Below are positions 54,001-63,479 of a stretch of 64,000 bases of DNA, piece after piece. The position numbers and the translations under genes are program-made. Below the pieces are notes generated by a model that saw only the letters and a list, made by a program, of their open reading frames with translations, ran no database searches and was not told the origin of the DNA. The first letter of the stretch is position 1. Each line of letters opens with the position of its first letter. The stretch comes from Littorina saxatilis (lineage: Eukaryota > Mollusca > Gastropoda > Littorinimorpha > Littorinidae): NCBI RefSeq assembly GCF_037325665.1, contig NC_090259.1:33279238-33343237 (forward strand), in the 5' to 3' direction.

Positions 54001-57000
54001 CTTCTTCTTCTTGGCGTTCGCAGAGGTTACACAATCAGTCCAGCACTGGTGATAAATGTTGTCGTTTTCTCCAACTCCTGTCGACTGCCGTATAGTTTGG
54101 TCTGCAAGGGAGTTGGTGACGGCCACACTTCTTTTCGTTCCTCATCTAGTAAGGGACATCGCTGTAAGATGTGTTCCGCTGTTTGGTCTTCTTGACCGCA
54201 GGCACAGGTTGGTGATGGCGCCAGCTTGAACTTTCGGTTCATGTGAGCATTGAGCCTGTTGTGGCCAGTACGCAGCCTGATGAGTTTGACTTGCTGCTCT
54301 CTGGACAGTGTGTGGTAGTCATCTCTGTTTGTCCTTGGCCTCATCAATGCCTTGATGATTGTCTTCTGCTCACTAAAGCTGACACTGTTTTCAGGTTGGT
54401 CTTCCACGGCTCCTTCTTTCGCCAGCTCATCTGCCCTTTCATTTCCTGGTATCCCACAGTGTGCTGGTATCCACTGGAGGACAACTCTTCTGGTTTGTCT
54501 GACCATCTGTAATGCTTTGGCCAGCTGTGGGAGTTTGTCGTTCTCTAGGGCCTGAAGGACTGAAAGGGCGTCCGAGAGGAAGACAACTTGGTAGCAAGGG
54601 TCTGCGGAGTCCTGAACCAAGGAGGCGGCCTGCATGAGAGCTTCTGCTTCTGCTTTATAGTTTGTGCAGTGTTTGCCAGTGGCAACGCTGGATGTAGCTG
54701 TATGTCCCCCAGGGAACTGGATGAGAATGCCTGCACCTCCATTGAGCACGGCGTTAGTTGCTGATCCATCGGTGTATACATGGATCCACGCCTCTTTTGG
54801 GTACTGTTCGTCGATCAGGGCTAAGGTGAGTGCCTGTCGAGCTGTGTCATTCTGATCTTCTCCTGAGGTAACATGTGGAACACTGGTGCAGATCTGGATG
54901 CCTGGTTTCTCTGTTGCCTTGGGGGTTTCCTCTTCTTCTTGGGTCAGAGGTAGAGTGTTCTGTGGGAGGACTTCCCTGTACTGTCGAGAAAGTCTCTTGC
55001 TCTCGTGTACAAAACTGCTCCGTTTGAGCCGGTTCTTGGTGAGGTTGCTCAGTCTGTGCTTCATGGGGTGGTCGGGTAGGCACTTGAGCTTCTCGGCCTG
55101 TACCATAGTCTTGGCTTCTCTTCTCTGACAGAGGGGTTGGATGGTGGTAAGCTTCTCCATTTCCTTGATGGGCGTGGATTTCATTGCACCAGTGATGAGT
55201 CGGAGGGCCTGGTTTTGCACACGGTCAAGGGTCTGCAGGTTTGTCTTGGCTGAGGTTGACCACGCTGTGGAGCCGTACTCGAGGTGGGGTCTGATTGTTC
55301 CCTGGTATACTGTCTTCAGTATCTTCTCGTTCGCTCCCCAGGTGGTACCTGCCAGCTTCCTGAGTATGTCTAGCTTGCGCCGGGCCTTCGTCTCTGCCTG
55401 TGCAATGTGTGGTTTCCAGGTCTGCCGTCTATCAAAGGTGACACCAAGGTACGTTGCTTCTTCATCCTCTCTCAGAGAAGTTCCACCAAGCCTAATGGTT
55501 CCGGCTTTCTGCTTTGGCGACAGGGTGAATAGGGTGGTGGAGGATTTCTCCTTGTTGATGGAGACGCACCAATCTTCTGCCCATGCGTTCAGCCTATCTG
55601 CCGCTTGCTGCATTCTGTAGGTGGCAGTACTTGCGTGCTCCTCCTTGCACCAGATCACAAGGTCGTCTGCGTAGAGAGCAGCTTTGATCCCCTTGGGCAT
55701 CTCAGACACCAGATCGTCGATGAAGAGAAGGAAGAGTGTGGGGGAGAGGACTCCGCCCTGAGGGACGCCATGACGAAGGAGGAACTTCTTGCTTTTGGTC
55801 TGGTCGACGTTAACTCTTGCCCTGCGGTTATAGAGGTAAGAGCGAATCCACTGGTACATGTTGCTGGACACGCCTTTCCTCAGCAGTTTTACAAGGAGTC
55901 CATCTTTCCAGACCTTGTCAAAGGCCTTCTTAAGATCTATCCAGGTGACGAAGACCAGCTTCTGTTCCTGAAAGGCATCTTCAACTTCTTGCGCCAGGTA
56001 AGTGACCTGATCTTCAGTGCTGCGGAACTGTCGGAATCCAGCTTGTTCAGGGGCGAGGAGGTTCCTGGATTCCAGGTACCACCTGAGGCGCTCGTTCACA
56101 ATTCTCTCCAGGGTCTTCACAACACAGCTGGTGAGGCTGATTGGGCGATAGCTGGTGGCCTTCTTTGGATCCTTCCCTTTTTTTAAGATGGGGATCATGA
56201 TCGCTTCTCGCCAGAGTTGTGGTAGCGATCCTTCTTGCCAGCTGCTGTTGAAGACCTCGAGTAGCTTGTTCTCTGCTGCACTACCAAGGTGGGTTAGCAT
56301 CTCGTTGGTGATGCCGTCTGGGCCAGGGGACTTCTTCGCCTTTGACTTTTTCAGAGCTGAGTGCAGCTCGTGGAGTGTGAGTGGTTGACTCATGGCGTCC
56401 ACTGTCGACTGTCTGGCAGGTCTCTCTCTTTTCTCTCTTCTTGCTTCTCTCTGTTTCTCGGGGCTAACATGGAGGTTGCTCTCAGCTGCATAGCTTTCAG
56501 CAAATTGGTTGGCAGCATGCTTTCCAGTTAGCACCTTCTCGTTCTCTTCTAATGTGATCTTTCCTCTGCTGGTGTTCTCATCATTCAACTGCTTGGTGAG
56601 CCTCCAGAGCTTCCTGCCATCCTTCTCAAGGTTCAGAGAGCTTGTTTTCTCTTGCCAGCTTCTCCGTCTTGCCTGTAGCTTCTTTTTGAGAAATTTGGCT
56701 TTGGCTTCCTGGAGGCGGATGTTGTTGTTTTGTGACGGGTTGACTTCTGCTTCCCTTCTGGCGTCTGCCAGATCATCATCCAGTTCCTGCAATTCATTGC
56801 TCCAGTAGGGCTTATAGTCTCTCCTGGCACCCCTGGGAATGGACTCACGCGCTGCTCTGAGGATGCTCATGTTGAAGTCCTTCGCCACCATGTTGATGTC
56901 TCGACCCTCGACTCTGATGTCTTTGGTGAGTTCGCTGGTGCGATGTCTAAAGAGGAACCAGTTCGCTCTTTTGTAGTTCCACCGTGGGAAGGAAGCTTCA

Positions 57001-58170
57001 GTGCAGGACTCCATGCCCAGGGTCAAAAAGACTGGCCGATGGTCACTTCCACCTAGCTGTTCTCCGACATCTCTGCTGGTTAGCTGGTGCATGTCTTCCG
57101 TGCAGAAGGCTAGGTCAGGAGTTGATGTAGTGTGCCATCTTCTGGAGTAGAATGTAGGGCAGTCAAAGGGACTGTTCAAAAGGATGAGACCTTTGTCGTC
57201 CTGCCAGTTCTCCACCTCTTCTCCTCTCCGATCCAGGTGGTCATATCCCCAACTCTGTGAATGACTGTTGAAGTCACCCACCACGATGAAGTTGGAGGCC
57301 TTTGCGGGGATCGTGTCAAGGGCGAGGTGTCTATCATTGGGGCAGTAGAAGTTGACAAGATGGAATTCTGATGTCTTCGTCTGGATTCGAATCACCTGAT
57401 ATTCGGAGTCCTCCATGTGCGTTTCTATCAAACAGGCATTGATGTTGTTCCTGATGAGGGTCAGGATTCCTCCTTTGCTTCGGTCTGTTCTGTCGGACCT
57501 AAGGCATTGGTAGCCTCTCACTTTGAAGGACTTTTGGGGTGTCAGGTGCGTCTCCTGAATACAGCAGATGTTGATGTTCTTCTCATGCAGGATATGCTCC
57601 AACTCTGTCTTCTTGTTCAGGATACTTTCTGCGTTCCAGTGCATGACCTGAAAAGGTCGCTGCTGACTGGGTTTCTTCCCGGTTGTGGTGGTGCCAGTCA
57701 CATTCCTCCCGCGTCCCCTGGCGTGACAAGACGGACGGGAGGGACCTCCAGTAGTTGGGGCTGGGTCCCTTTGAGGCATGGGACCCGACGCTGCTCCACC
57801 CTGGGGGGTCCTCAATGGGCGAGCGCCATTTCCATCTGTGCTGGTTGATTGTGTCATCATTTGCGTAAGTGCGTGTACCCGTGGTTTGTTAGGATGCGCC
57901 GTGCGGCCCGGGTCCTCCGTCTTCAGCATTCGGGGTTTTTTGTCGGGGTTACCTCACCCTTAGCTCATGGCCCGTACGTCCTACCCTGAGAGCACAGGGG
58001 GGAGGATTTGCCGGGATCCCACCCGGAGCCAGTTTGGTCCGCGGCCGCAAGCGGCTGATCTCCATATCTGAAGACCGTTCCCCTATCCGCCACCCGGGGA
58101 CGCGCTGGGTTGGGGGTGGTCGCCCCACTGAAAATCCCACACTGGGTTAAGAAAGATCAGCCTGTCCCAG
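54001..58170 (-). mobile_element. Complete non-LTR retrotransposon (I/Ingi-like group), inserted in a SINE
   Basis: 4,170 bp between perfect 10-bp target duplications. In element orientation: a 5'UTR of 241 bp (57,930-58,170), one ORF of 3,903 bp, a 3'UTR of only 26 bp and a short tail gaagaagaag. The order endonuclease, reverse transcriptase, RNase H in one ORF is that of the I/Ingi/Loa-type LINEs. There is no frameshift or stop, no 5' truncation and both target duplications are intact, so the copy is young and may still be competent. Confidence 0.9.
54027..57929 (-). CDS. LINE polyprotein: AP endonuclease, reverse transcriptase, RNase H
   Basis: 1,300 residues. Residues 1-90 are a basic, proline/glycine-rich lead that may bind RNA. 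About 92-303 is the apurinic-type endonuclease: HWNAESI (97-103), QETHL (125-129), GDFNSH (218-223), SDHRP (295-299), all catalytic positions present; it nicks target DNA. About 540-830 is the reverse transcriptase: GPDGI, WIDLKKAFD (Asp665), GVPQGGVLSP and YADD (753-756). About 1,049-1,175 is RNase H with TDGS (Asp1054), AEAEA, SDA (Asp1120) and PAHCGIPGNERAD. Near 1,240-1,262 a CAC...E...H...C motif forms a zinc-knuckle-like end. The ATG chosen is the first in the frame; later starts are possible. Plus-strand frames over it are shadows. Confidence 0.93.
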   Translation of the reverse strand: MLKTEDPGRTAHPNKPRVHALTQMMTQSTSTDGNGARPLRTPQGGAASGPMPQRDPAPTTGGPSRPSCHARGRGRNVTGTTTTGKKPSQQRPFQVMHWNAESILNKKTELEHILHEKNINICCIQETHLTPQKSFKVRGYQCLRSDRTDRSKGGILTLIRNNINACLIETHMEDSEYQVIRIQTKTSEFHLVNFYCPNDRHLALDTIPAKASNFIVVGDFNSHSQSWGYDHLDRRGEEVENWQDDKGLILLNSPFDCPTFYSRRWHTTSTPDLAFCTEDMHQLTSRDVGEQLGGSDHRPVFLTLGMESCTEASFPRWNYKRANWFLFRHRTSELTKDIRVEGRDINMVAKDFNMSILRAARESIPRGARRDYKPYWSNELQELDDDLADARREAEVNPSQNNNIRLQEAKAKFLKKKLQARRRSWQEKTSSLNLEKDGRKLWRLTKQLNDENTSRGKITLEENEKVLTGKHAANQFAESYAAESNLHVSPEKQREARREKRERPARQSTVDAMSQPLTLHELHSALKKSKAKKSPGPDGITNEMLTHLGSAAENKLLEVFNSSWQEGSLPQLWREAIMIPILKKGKDPKKATSYRPISLTSCVVKTLERIVNERLRWYLESRNLLAPEQAGFRQFRSTEDQVTYLAQEVEDAFQEQKLVFVTWIDLKKAFDKVWKDGLLVKLLRKGVSSNMYQWIRSYLYNRRARVNVDQTKSKKFLLRHGVPQGGVLSPTLFLLFIDDLVSEMPKGIKAALYADDLVIWCKEEHASTATYRMQQAADRLNAWAEDWCVSINKEKSSTTLFTLSPKQKAGTIRLGGTSLREDEEATYLGVTFDRRQTWKPHIAQAETKARRKLDILRKLAGTTWGANEKILKTVYQGTIRPHLEYGSTAWSTSAKTNLQTLDRVQNQALRLITGAMKSTPIKEMEKLTTIQPLCQRREAKTMVQAEKLKCLPDHPMKHRLSNLTKNRLKRSSFVHESKRLSRQYREVLPQNTLPLTQEEEETPKATEKPGIQICTSVPHVTSGEDQNDTARQALTLALIDEQYPKEAWIHVYTDGSATNAVLNGGAGILIQFPGGHTATSSVATGKHCTNYKAEAEALMQAASLVQDSADPCYQVVFLSDALSVLQALENDKLPQLAKALQMVRQTRRVVLQWIPAHCGIPGNERADELAKEGAVEDQPENSVSFSEQKTIIKALMRPRTNRDDYHTLSREQQVKLIRLRTGHNRLNAHMNRKFKLAPSPTCACGQEDQTAEHILQRCPLLDEERKEVWPSPTPLQTKLYGSRQELEKTTTFITSAGLIV

Positions 58171-58180
58171 TCAGTGGATA
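58171..58180. repeat. Target site duplication of the LINE, right copy
   Basis: tcagtggata, identical to 53,991-54,000; within the anticodon-arm region of the SINE's tRNA-like head. Confidence 0.9.
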
Positions 58181-58218
58181 CAAATCCAGCGCGCTACCGA
58201 CTGAGCTACATCCCCGCC
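58181..58218 (-). mobile_element. SINE tRNA-like head (5' portion)
   Basis: Minus-strand ggcggggatgtagctcagtc ggtagcgcgctggatttg is a clear tRNA 5' half: acceptor strand, D-arm and A box (tagctcagtcggtag). The LINE separates it from the B box. Confidence 0.9.
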
Positions 58219-58231
58219 CATTACTAATAAT
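58219..58231. repeat. Target site duplication of the SINE, right copy
   Basis: cattactaataat, identical to 53,627-53,639. Confidence 0.95.
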
Positions 58232-60340
58232 GATACAAGCATCGATCAATCTGTTCATTGCCGGTGTAGTTCCAAAGTATCGTTTTTCCATATGGTATTA
58301 ATTCATTCAGTAGAGTAGTAACTGACCGATTCTCACATGAACTTATCGCGGGGTCGAATTGGTGACCTGGTCTTTAAAGATGTTTATTAAAGATGTCCAT
58401 AATTACTTTTACTCGCTTGGCTTTATGAGTTTTGAGAGGACAGACAGATCTTTATAATGGAGACAAAGACTGAACAAAGTACGAACAATCTTAAGAATGC
58501 AAACGAAACCAAGAGCAACAATGTCTTCTTTTTATTTAGGGTACAATTTGACACCAAAGGGGAAACAACGTGCATACTTGTTTACCTGATGCAGACAGTT
58601 CTGTTGGCACTGTACTTCAACTGTCGTATCCTAGCTATCACTTGTCTCTATGCTAACTTATTCTAAGTAGTAACTTGTATTTTTTTATGCTGGTCAACAC
58701 TCCTGTACTCTATTTTCCTAGCTCTATTTCCTCTGGTCTGGTCTATAGCTCCGTCCTCCAAGAATTCTCTGCCGTCCGTCTTGTGTCTTCCCTATCTCCC
58801 TAGATTAAAGTAAGCTTGGGCCCTGTGCCGTCTTCCCATTTTTGGAGACTGACGTCACAGGGTCCAGCATCGTGGCACCTATCGCCAGGTATCATACGGC
58901 TATAGCGTATTAGGAAATGCCCCACTATACACACGCGGCTGTGCACTAATTACTGGCCGTTACCTATTGCTTACCCTGCGAAATAACGCTTACTCAGCTA
59001 CGATTGTACTACGCGATGACCAAGAGAATTTGTCTGCGTCAGGTTTGCCTTCAACGTACACACATTTACACACTTAAAACAATAATAATATATTATAATA
59101 ATAACATCAATACCAACCCGCGAATGGAACAATGAGTTTGTTCAGTGAAAAATGACGAGAGTTGGCCCAAATAGATTACTCGTGAATTATTCTGATGCAG
59201 TTCAACCGGGCAAAGCAGCGCAACACAAAACACTTATGAACTGTATGATGCATAGTTTGTAAATTAGGTAGAAAAGTGAATTCACGAAATGAATGAGTTT
59301 CCTTGTTGAATAGAAGATGATGTTATCGACTGAACCACTTTTTATTTATTTACTCCAGTTGCTATATTGCATAGAAAGCGGACACCAGACTTCAGATAAG
59401 TGAGTTGAAAGTGAACGGGTTCCCTTATCACATGTAACAGTCTAGACGGATATGCCGGTGCTGATACCGTTTTTCACGGAAGCACAAGTGAATTTTAATC
59501 CTCTTCTGACGGAAGTGAATTTTTCGTTTCGAATGTGTCTGTACAAAAGTACATTAAATAATTAGACCTATAATTATAAGATCTTATCAAATACAACAGG
59601 ACCTGACTTAAGTGACAAACTGACGGCAGTGTAACTGATTGCCACGGGCTGATGTGCTAGTGTGTGTGTGTGTGTGTGCGGCCGTGCGTACGTGCGTGCG
59701 TGTGTGTGTGCCACGGTTCGTGTAAGTGTATGCACGTGCGCCATGTCTGTCTATAATGTCGGGTCATGTGTCTTTGTGAGACGGCGGCGAGTCACTCAGT
59801 CTTGCAGTTGGCAAAGTGCCCGGAACGACTCCGTGGGCGTATCAATTTAACACCGAGGACACTGAGACCGTCTCTGTGTTTTTGGCGTGGCGGTGGTACG
59901 CATTGAGTCTGGTCGTAGGACACTGAGGAAGTAGAATGATAATGTGCATTGTGGTATTGATTGGTGCCTTACAGGGCAGCCCTGCCATATCAGTCTGCCA
60001 CAGTGCCGGGAAACCATAGTAGAAACATGCAAATGAGCAATCCATCAATTCTTTACTGGTCTGATCCGCGTCGACTTCCTTTCTTCTCCCCCCCCCCCCC
60101 CCTTTTTTTTTTTGCCTCTCTCCTACGCCCCCTCGAAATCATTGTTTTTGTTGGGAGTAATGCCGAGGTAGTGCAACTGAGTTATGCCGTTTGATCACAG
60201 GCAATAACATAGGCCTACTACTGAATCATCAACTCAGTGATTAATACTCATGCAGCTATATAATAATGTTTCTGAACCTTTTTGGTTAATATAAGAATCA
60301 GTTTGCGTCCTCGATTTACACTCAGTTTAACTGACATTCT
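58232..60340. other. No gene recognised
   Basis: Mixed unique DNA. It contains a GT/GC microsatellite at 59,661-59,712 and a C/T homopolymer pair at 60,088-60,112. Frames are short, without domain content or convincing splice sites. Confidence 0.45.
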
Positions 60341-60413
60341 AAGTGCACCCCGACCACCACCCCCCACCCCCCCTCCCCCCCTGCAAACTAACCGCGATCC
60401 GCCCCTGTATAGC
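60340..60413. mobile_element. Right-end fragment of the CAGGGG-type MITE
   Basis: C-rich stretch ending cgatccgcccctg, matching the right end at 25,372-25,381. No left end found. Confidence 0.5.
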
Positions 60414-61120
60414 TGATGTAATTTAATAATAATGATAATAATAATAATGATAACTGGACATTTCTAAGTGCCTAACCTATGAAAGAATGTTACAAAAGAA
60501 CAGAATAGAACAATTAAATGTACAACCTACATAAAACATTTAACCATACGGACAAAATTCACCACATGTACTGTTCACACAATATTCATAATTATATGCT
60601 ATACACACTATATCTATACACATACCCAGCGAACACTTTCAACAATCATGCCAACCCTGTGGGAGAGAAGTACGTGCAGAAATGGAATGGAAAAGACAGT
60701 AGGCCGGGTTGCTGTAATATTGTGTGCATTTTTTTAAATTTAAATACCTGTAGTACACCAAAGAAACAACACTCATATCTTTTCTTTTGCAAAAGGTAGG
60801 AATTTATTTGTATGTGTAAGTAGCTACGACCTTGCATGTGTGCCTACCACATGGAATTCCAAGTTACACACCCGAACTGAAATCAGTTCAGTCAGTCGCT
60901 CTTTAGCCTCCATTGACCCTGCCTTCCTTAAAAAAATCAGAGATCTTAGTAATGGTTCGGACATCGGGACAAACAAACAAACAAGCAATCAGAATCAAAA
61001 AACAAGAATTGAAGTTAATGGCCGGATAGTTTAATTATTGACCCAAAAAATGCATTTACAGTACGTCGACCCAGTGGTCTTTTAATGGGTTATTAGTGTG
61101 TTCAAACCGCAGCTTAAATC
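60414..61120. other. No gene recognised
   Basis: AT-rich sequence with an aataataatgata run at the start. No supported feature. Confidence 0.4.
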
Positions 61121-61977
61121 CATTACACATTTTGTGCACAGGTTCCTCTAAGTATTATGAACACATCTGTGCAAAGAAAAAAGGGGGTCGCCTTATTAAC
61201 TTTTTTTTTACAATTTTTTTACTGGGGGTGGTCAAATATGATTTTGGGAAAAACACTGTGGTTCTTAACGTGATCCTAACTGACATATTTAGCTTTACAA
61301 ATGATAAATAAAACATTACTTAGTGTAGATAAATGAATGGAGAGTATCACTTTATCATAATACGTTACTTATCATGTGCATTTTCAGAAAATTATCGAGG
61401 TTTGTCGAGGACGTACACATAAAATTATCAGTCATTTAATTAGCGGTAAAAACGTTATTACACAAAAATGTCAGCTTGTATCATAACCAAATTTAAACAC
61501 AGCTAAGTTCACTATATGCTGTTACAATACTTAAGAAAAAAATAAGGTGTTACCTTTTTGCCTACTCCACAAGTAACCCCGCCCCCATATATCTTGACTG
61601 ACAAAAATGATGAAAAAATTCCTTTGGGAGCCCAGTAGGCCAGTTGGTGGAGCTTTGGACTTGTGATACATGTGTTTGAGTCTGGGGGAAGGGGTGGGGG
61701 TCGGAACATTTGGGTGCAAAGTTTTGTTAAGATCTGTCCAGTAGTTTTCTCTAAATTGCATTACACAAACACACGCTCACTCACACACGCGCACACGCAC
61801 AGACACACACACACACACACCATGGTGGATCAGTCAGTATGGAAGGGGGATATACTTAGAATTGAAGAGTGTAGATCGAGGTCGCGAAGCGCCCCAGACA
61901 AAGACTGATCGGGGGCATGCGTCCCCGCCAACACACCCCCCCTCCCCCCCCACGACAAAAAAATCGCTCGTGAGATT
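61121..61977 (+). repeat. Tandem unit 1, about 857 bp, with tRNA-like segment
   Basis: Starts cattacacattttgtgcaca, includes gggggtggtcaaatatgatt, the tRNA-like segment at 61,626-61,687, agatctgtccagtagttttc and an AC run, and ends in a C-rich stretch and aaaaaatcgctcgtgag. Unit 2 follows directly. Confidence 0.85.
61626..61687 (+). other. tRNA-like segment in repeat unit 1
   Basis: gggagcccagtaggccagtt, ggtggagctttggacttgtg, then tttgagtctgg: D-arm, anticodon arm and a B-box-like stretch of a worn tRNA. It is not a functional tRNA: the arms no longer pair well and there is no 3' acceptor strand. Probably the pol III head of an old SINE. Confidence 0.55.
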
Positions 61978-62489
61978 CATTACACATTTTCTGCATAGGT
62001 TCCTCTAAGCAATATGAACACATCTGTGCAAAAAAAAGGGGGTCACCTTATGAACGATTTTTTTACAATATTTTTACTGGGGGTGGTCAAATATGATTTT
62101 GCGAAAAACACTGTGATTCTTAACGTGATCCTAACTGACATATTTAGCTCAGTTTACAAATGATAAATAAAACACTACTTTGTGTAGATAAATGAATGGA
62201 GAGTATCACTTTATCATAATACCATACTTATCAATGTGCATTTTCAAAAAATTATCGAGGTTTGTCGAGGGCGTACACATAAAATTATCAGTCATTTAGC
62301 GGTAAAAACGTTATTACACAAAAATGTCAGCTTAAATCATAACCAAATTTAAACACAGCTAAGTTCACTATATGCTGTTACAATACCTAAGAAAATAAAA
62401 AGGTGTTACCTTATTGCTTGCTCCACAATTATCCCCGCACCACCCCCACCCCCATATCTTGACTAACAAAAATGATGAAACAATCATTT

Positions 62490-62552
62490 GGGAGCCCAGT
62501 AGGTCAGTTGGTAGAGCACTGGACTTGTGATCCATATTTTTGAATCCGTGGG
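62490..62552 (+). other. tRNA-like segment in repeat unit 2
   Basis: Better preserved than in unit 1: taggtcagttggtagagcac, tggacttgtgatcca, tttgaatccgtggg. Anticodon stem tgga/tcca can pair. B box lacks the usual gttc start. Derived from a tRNA but not a likely gene. Confidence 0.55.
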
Positions 62553-62679
62553 AAGGGGTGTGGAAAGTTTCATGAAGATCTGTCCAGTAGTTTTCTCTGA
62601 ATCGCACTACAAATACATACACAATAATACAAAGTTTTGACTAGTGTCCTCAGTGCCCCTCCCCCACCCTTGATCTTGA

Positions 62680-62681
<2 letters not shown>

Positions 62682-62769
<88 letters not shown>
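62682..62769. repeat. AC microsatellite, about 44 pure units
   Basis: Uninterrupted AC repeat of about 88 bases. Confidence 0.95.
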
Positions 62770-62770
<1 letters not shown>

Positions 62771-62905
62771 AGGGTGGATCAATTAGTTTGTAAGGGGGGT
62801 GTACTTATAATTCAAGAGTGTAAATCTAGGACGCGAAGAAAAAGACTGTTCGGGGGCATACGTCACCCCCCCCCCCCCCCCCGTCGAAAAAAAATCGCTC
62901 GTGAT

Positions 62906-63053
62906 TATTACACATGTTGTGCACATGTTTCCCTAAGCAATATGTACACATCTGTGGAGAGAAAAAGGGTGGTTTCCTTATTGACTTTTTTTTTATCAAA
63001 ATGTTTTGTCTGGGGGTGGTCAAATATGATTTTGCGGAAAACACTATGATTCC
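62906..63053 (+). repeat. Tandem unit 3, partial
   Basis: First 150 bp of the unit (ttacacatgttgtgcac, gggggtggtcaaatatgatt), then it stops before a G run. Confidence 0.8.
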
Positions 63054-63274
63054 GGTGCAGGGGGGGGGCACTTGCGCCCGTTCCGCCTAAGGCGCTTCGT
63101 GTGTCTTAGTCTTTTTTGTTTTGAGTGTGAGAAGGCGAACTTTTGAGAAATCAGTGAAAGAGAAACCGTTTGGGAAAACGATCTTGAAAGTGACAGTGGG
63201 CGTCGAATTCAACACTACGCGACTTTGTTTGTGTGTGTGTTTCTTTATGAGTGTGTTCATATGCCTGTCTGTCT

Positions 63275-63290
63275 GTCTGTCTGTCTGTCT

Positions 63291-63340
<50 letters not shown>

Positions 63341-63476
63341 CTCTCTCTCACACACACACACATACACACACACACACACACTAACACACACAACGCGGCA
63401 CACTTACATCCACACAACTACACACACACTGACACACACACACACACACCGTCACACACACACACACACACATGAA
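63275..63476. repeat. Compound microsatellite (CTGT, CT, AC)
   Basis: tgtctgtctg, then a CT run, then AC runs with ttacatccac interruptions. Confidence 0.9.
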
Positions 63477-63479
63477 GTA

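Larger units (their letters stand above)
61978..62905 (+). repeat. Tandem unit 2, about 928 bp
   Basis: Same order as unit 1 with few changes; longer because its AC microsatellite (62,682-62,769) and poly-C tract (62,866-62,882) have expanded. Confidence 0.85.

Noticed and set aside
55141-57848. Plus-strand ORFs of 143-193 residues across the LINE
   Set aside because: They are antisense shadows of the 1,300-residue LINE ORF.
62490-62552. Functional tRNA gene
   Set aside because: Arms pair poorly, the B box is incomplete and no acceptor strand closes the molecule; it lies in a repeated unit.
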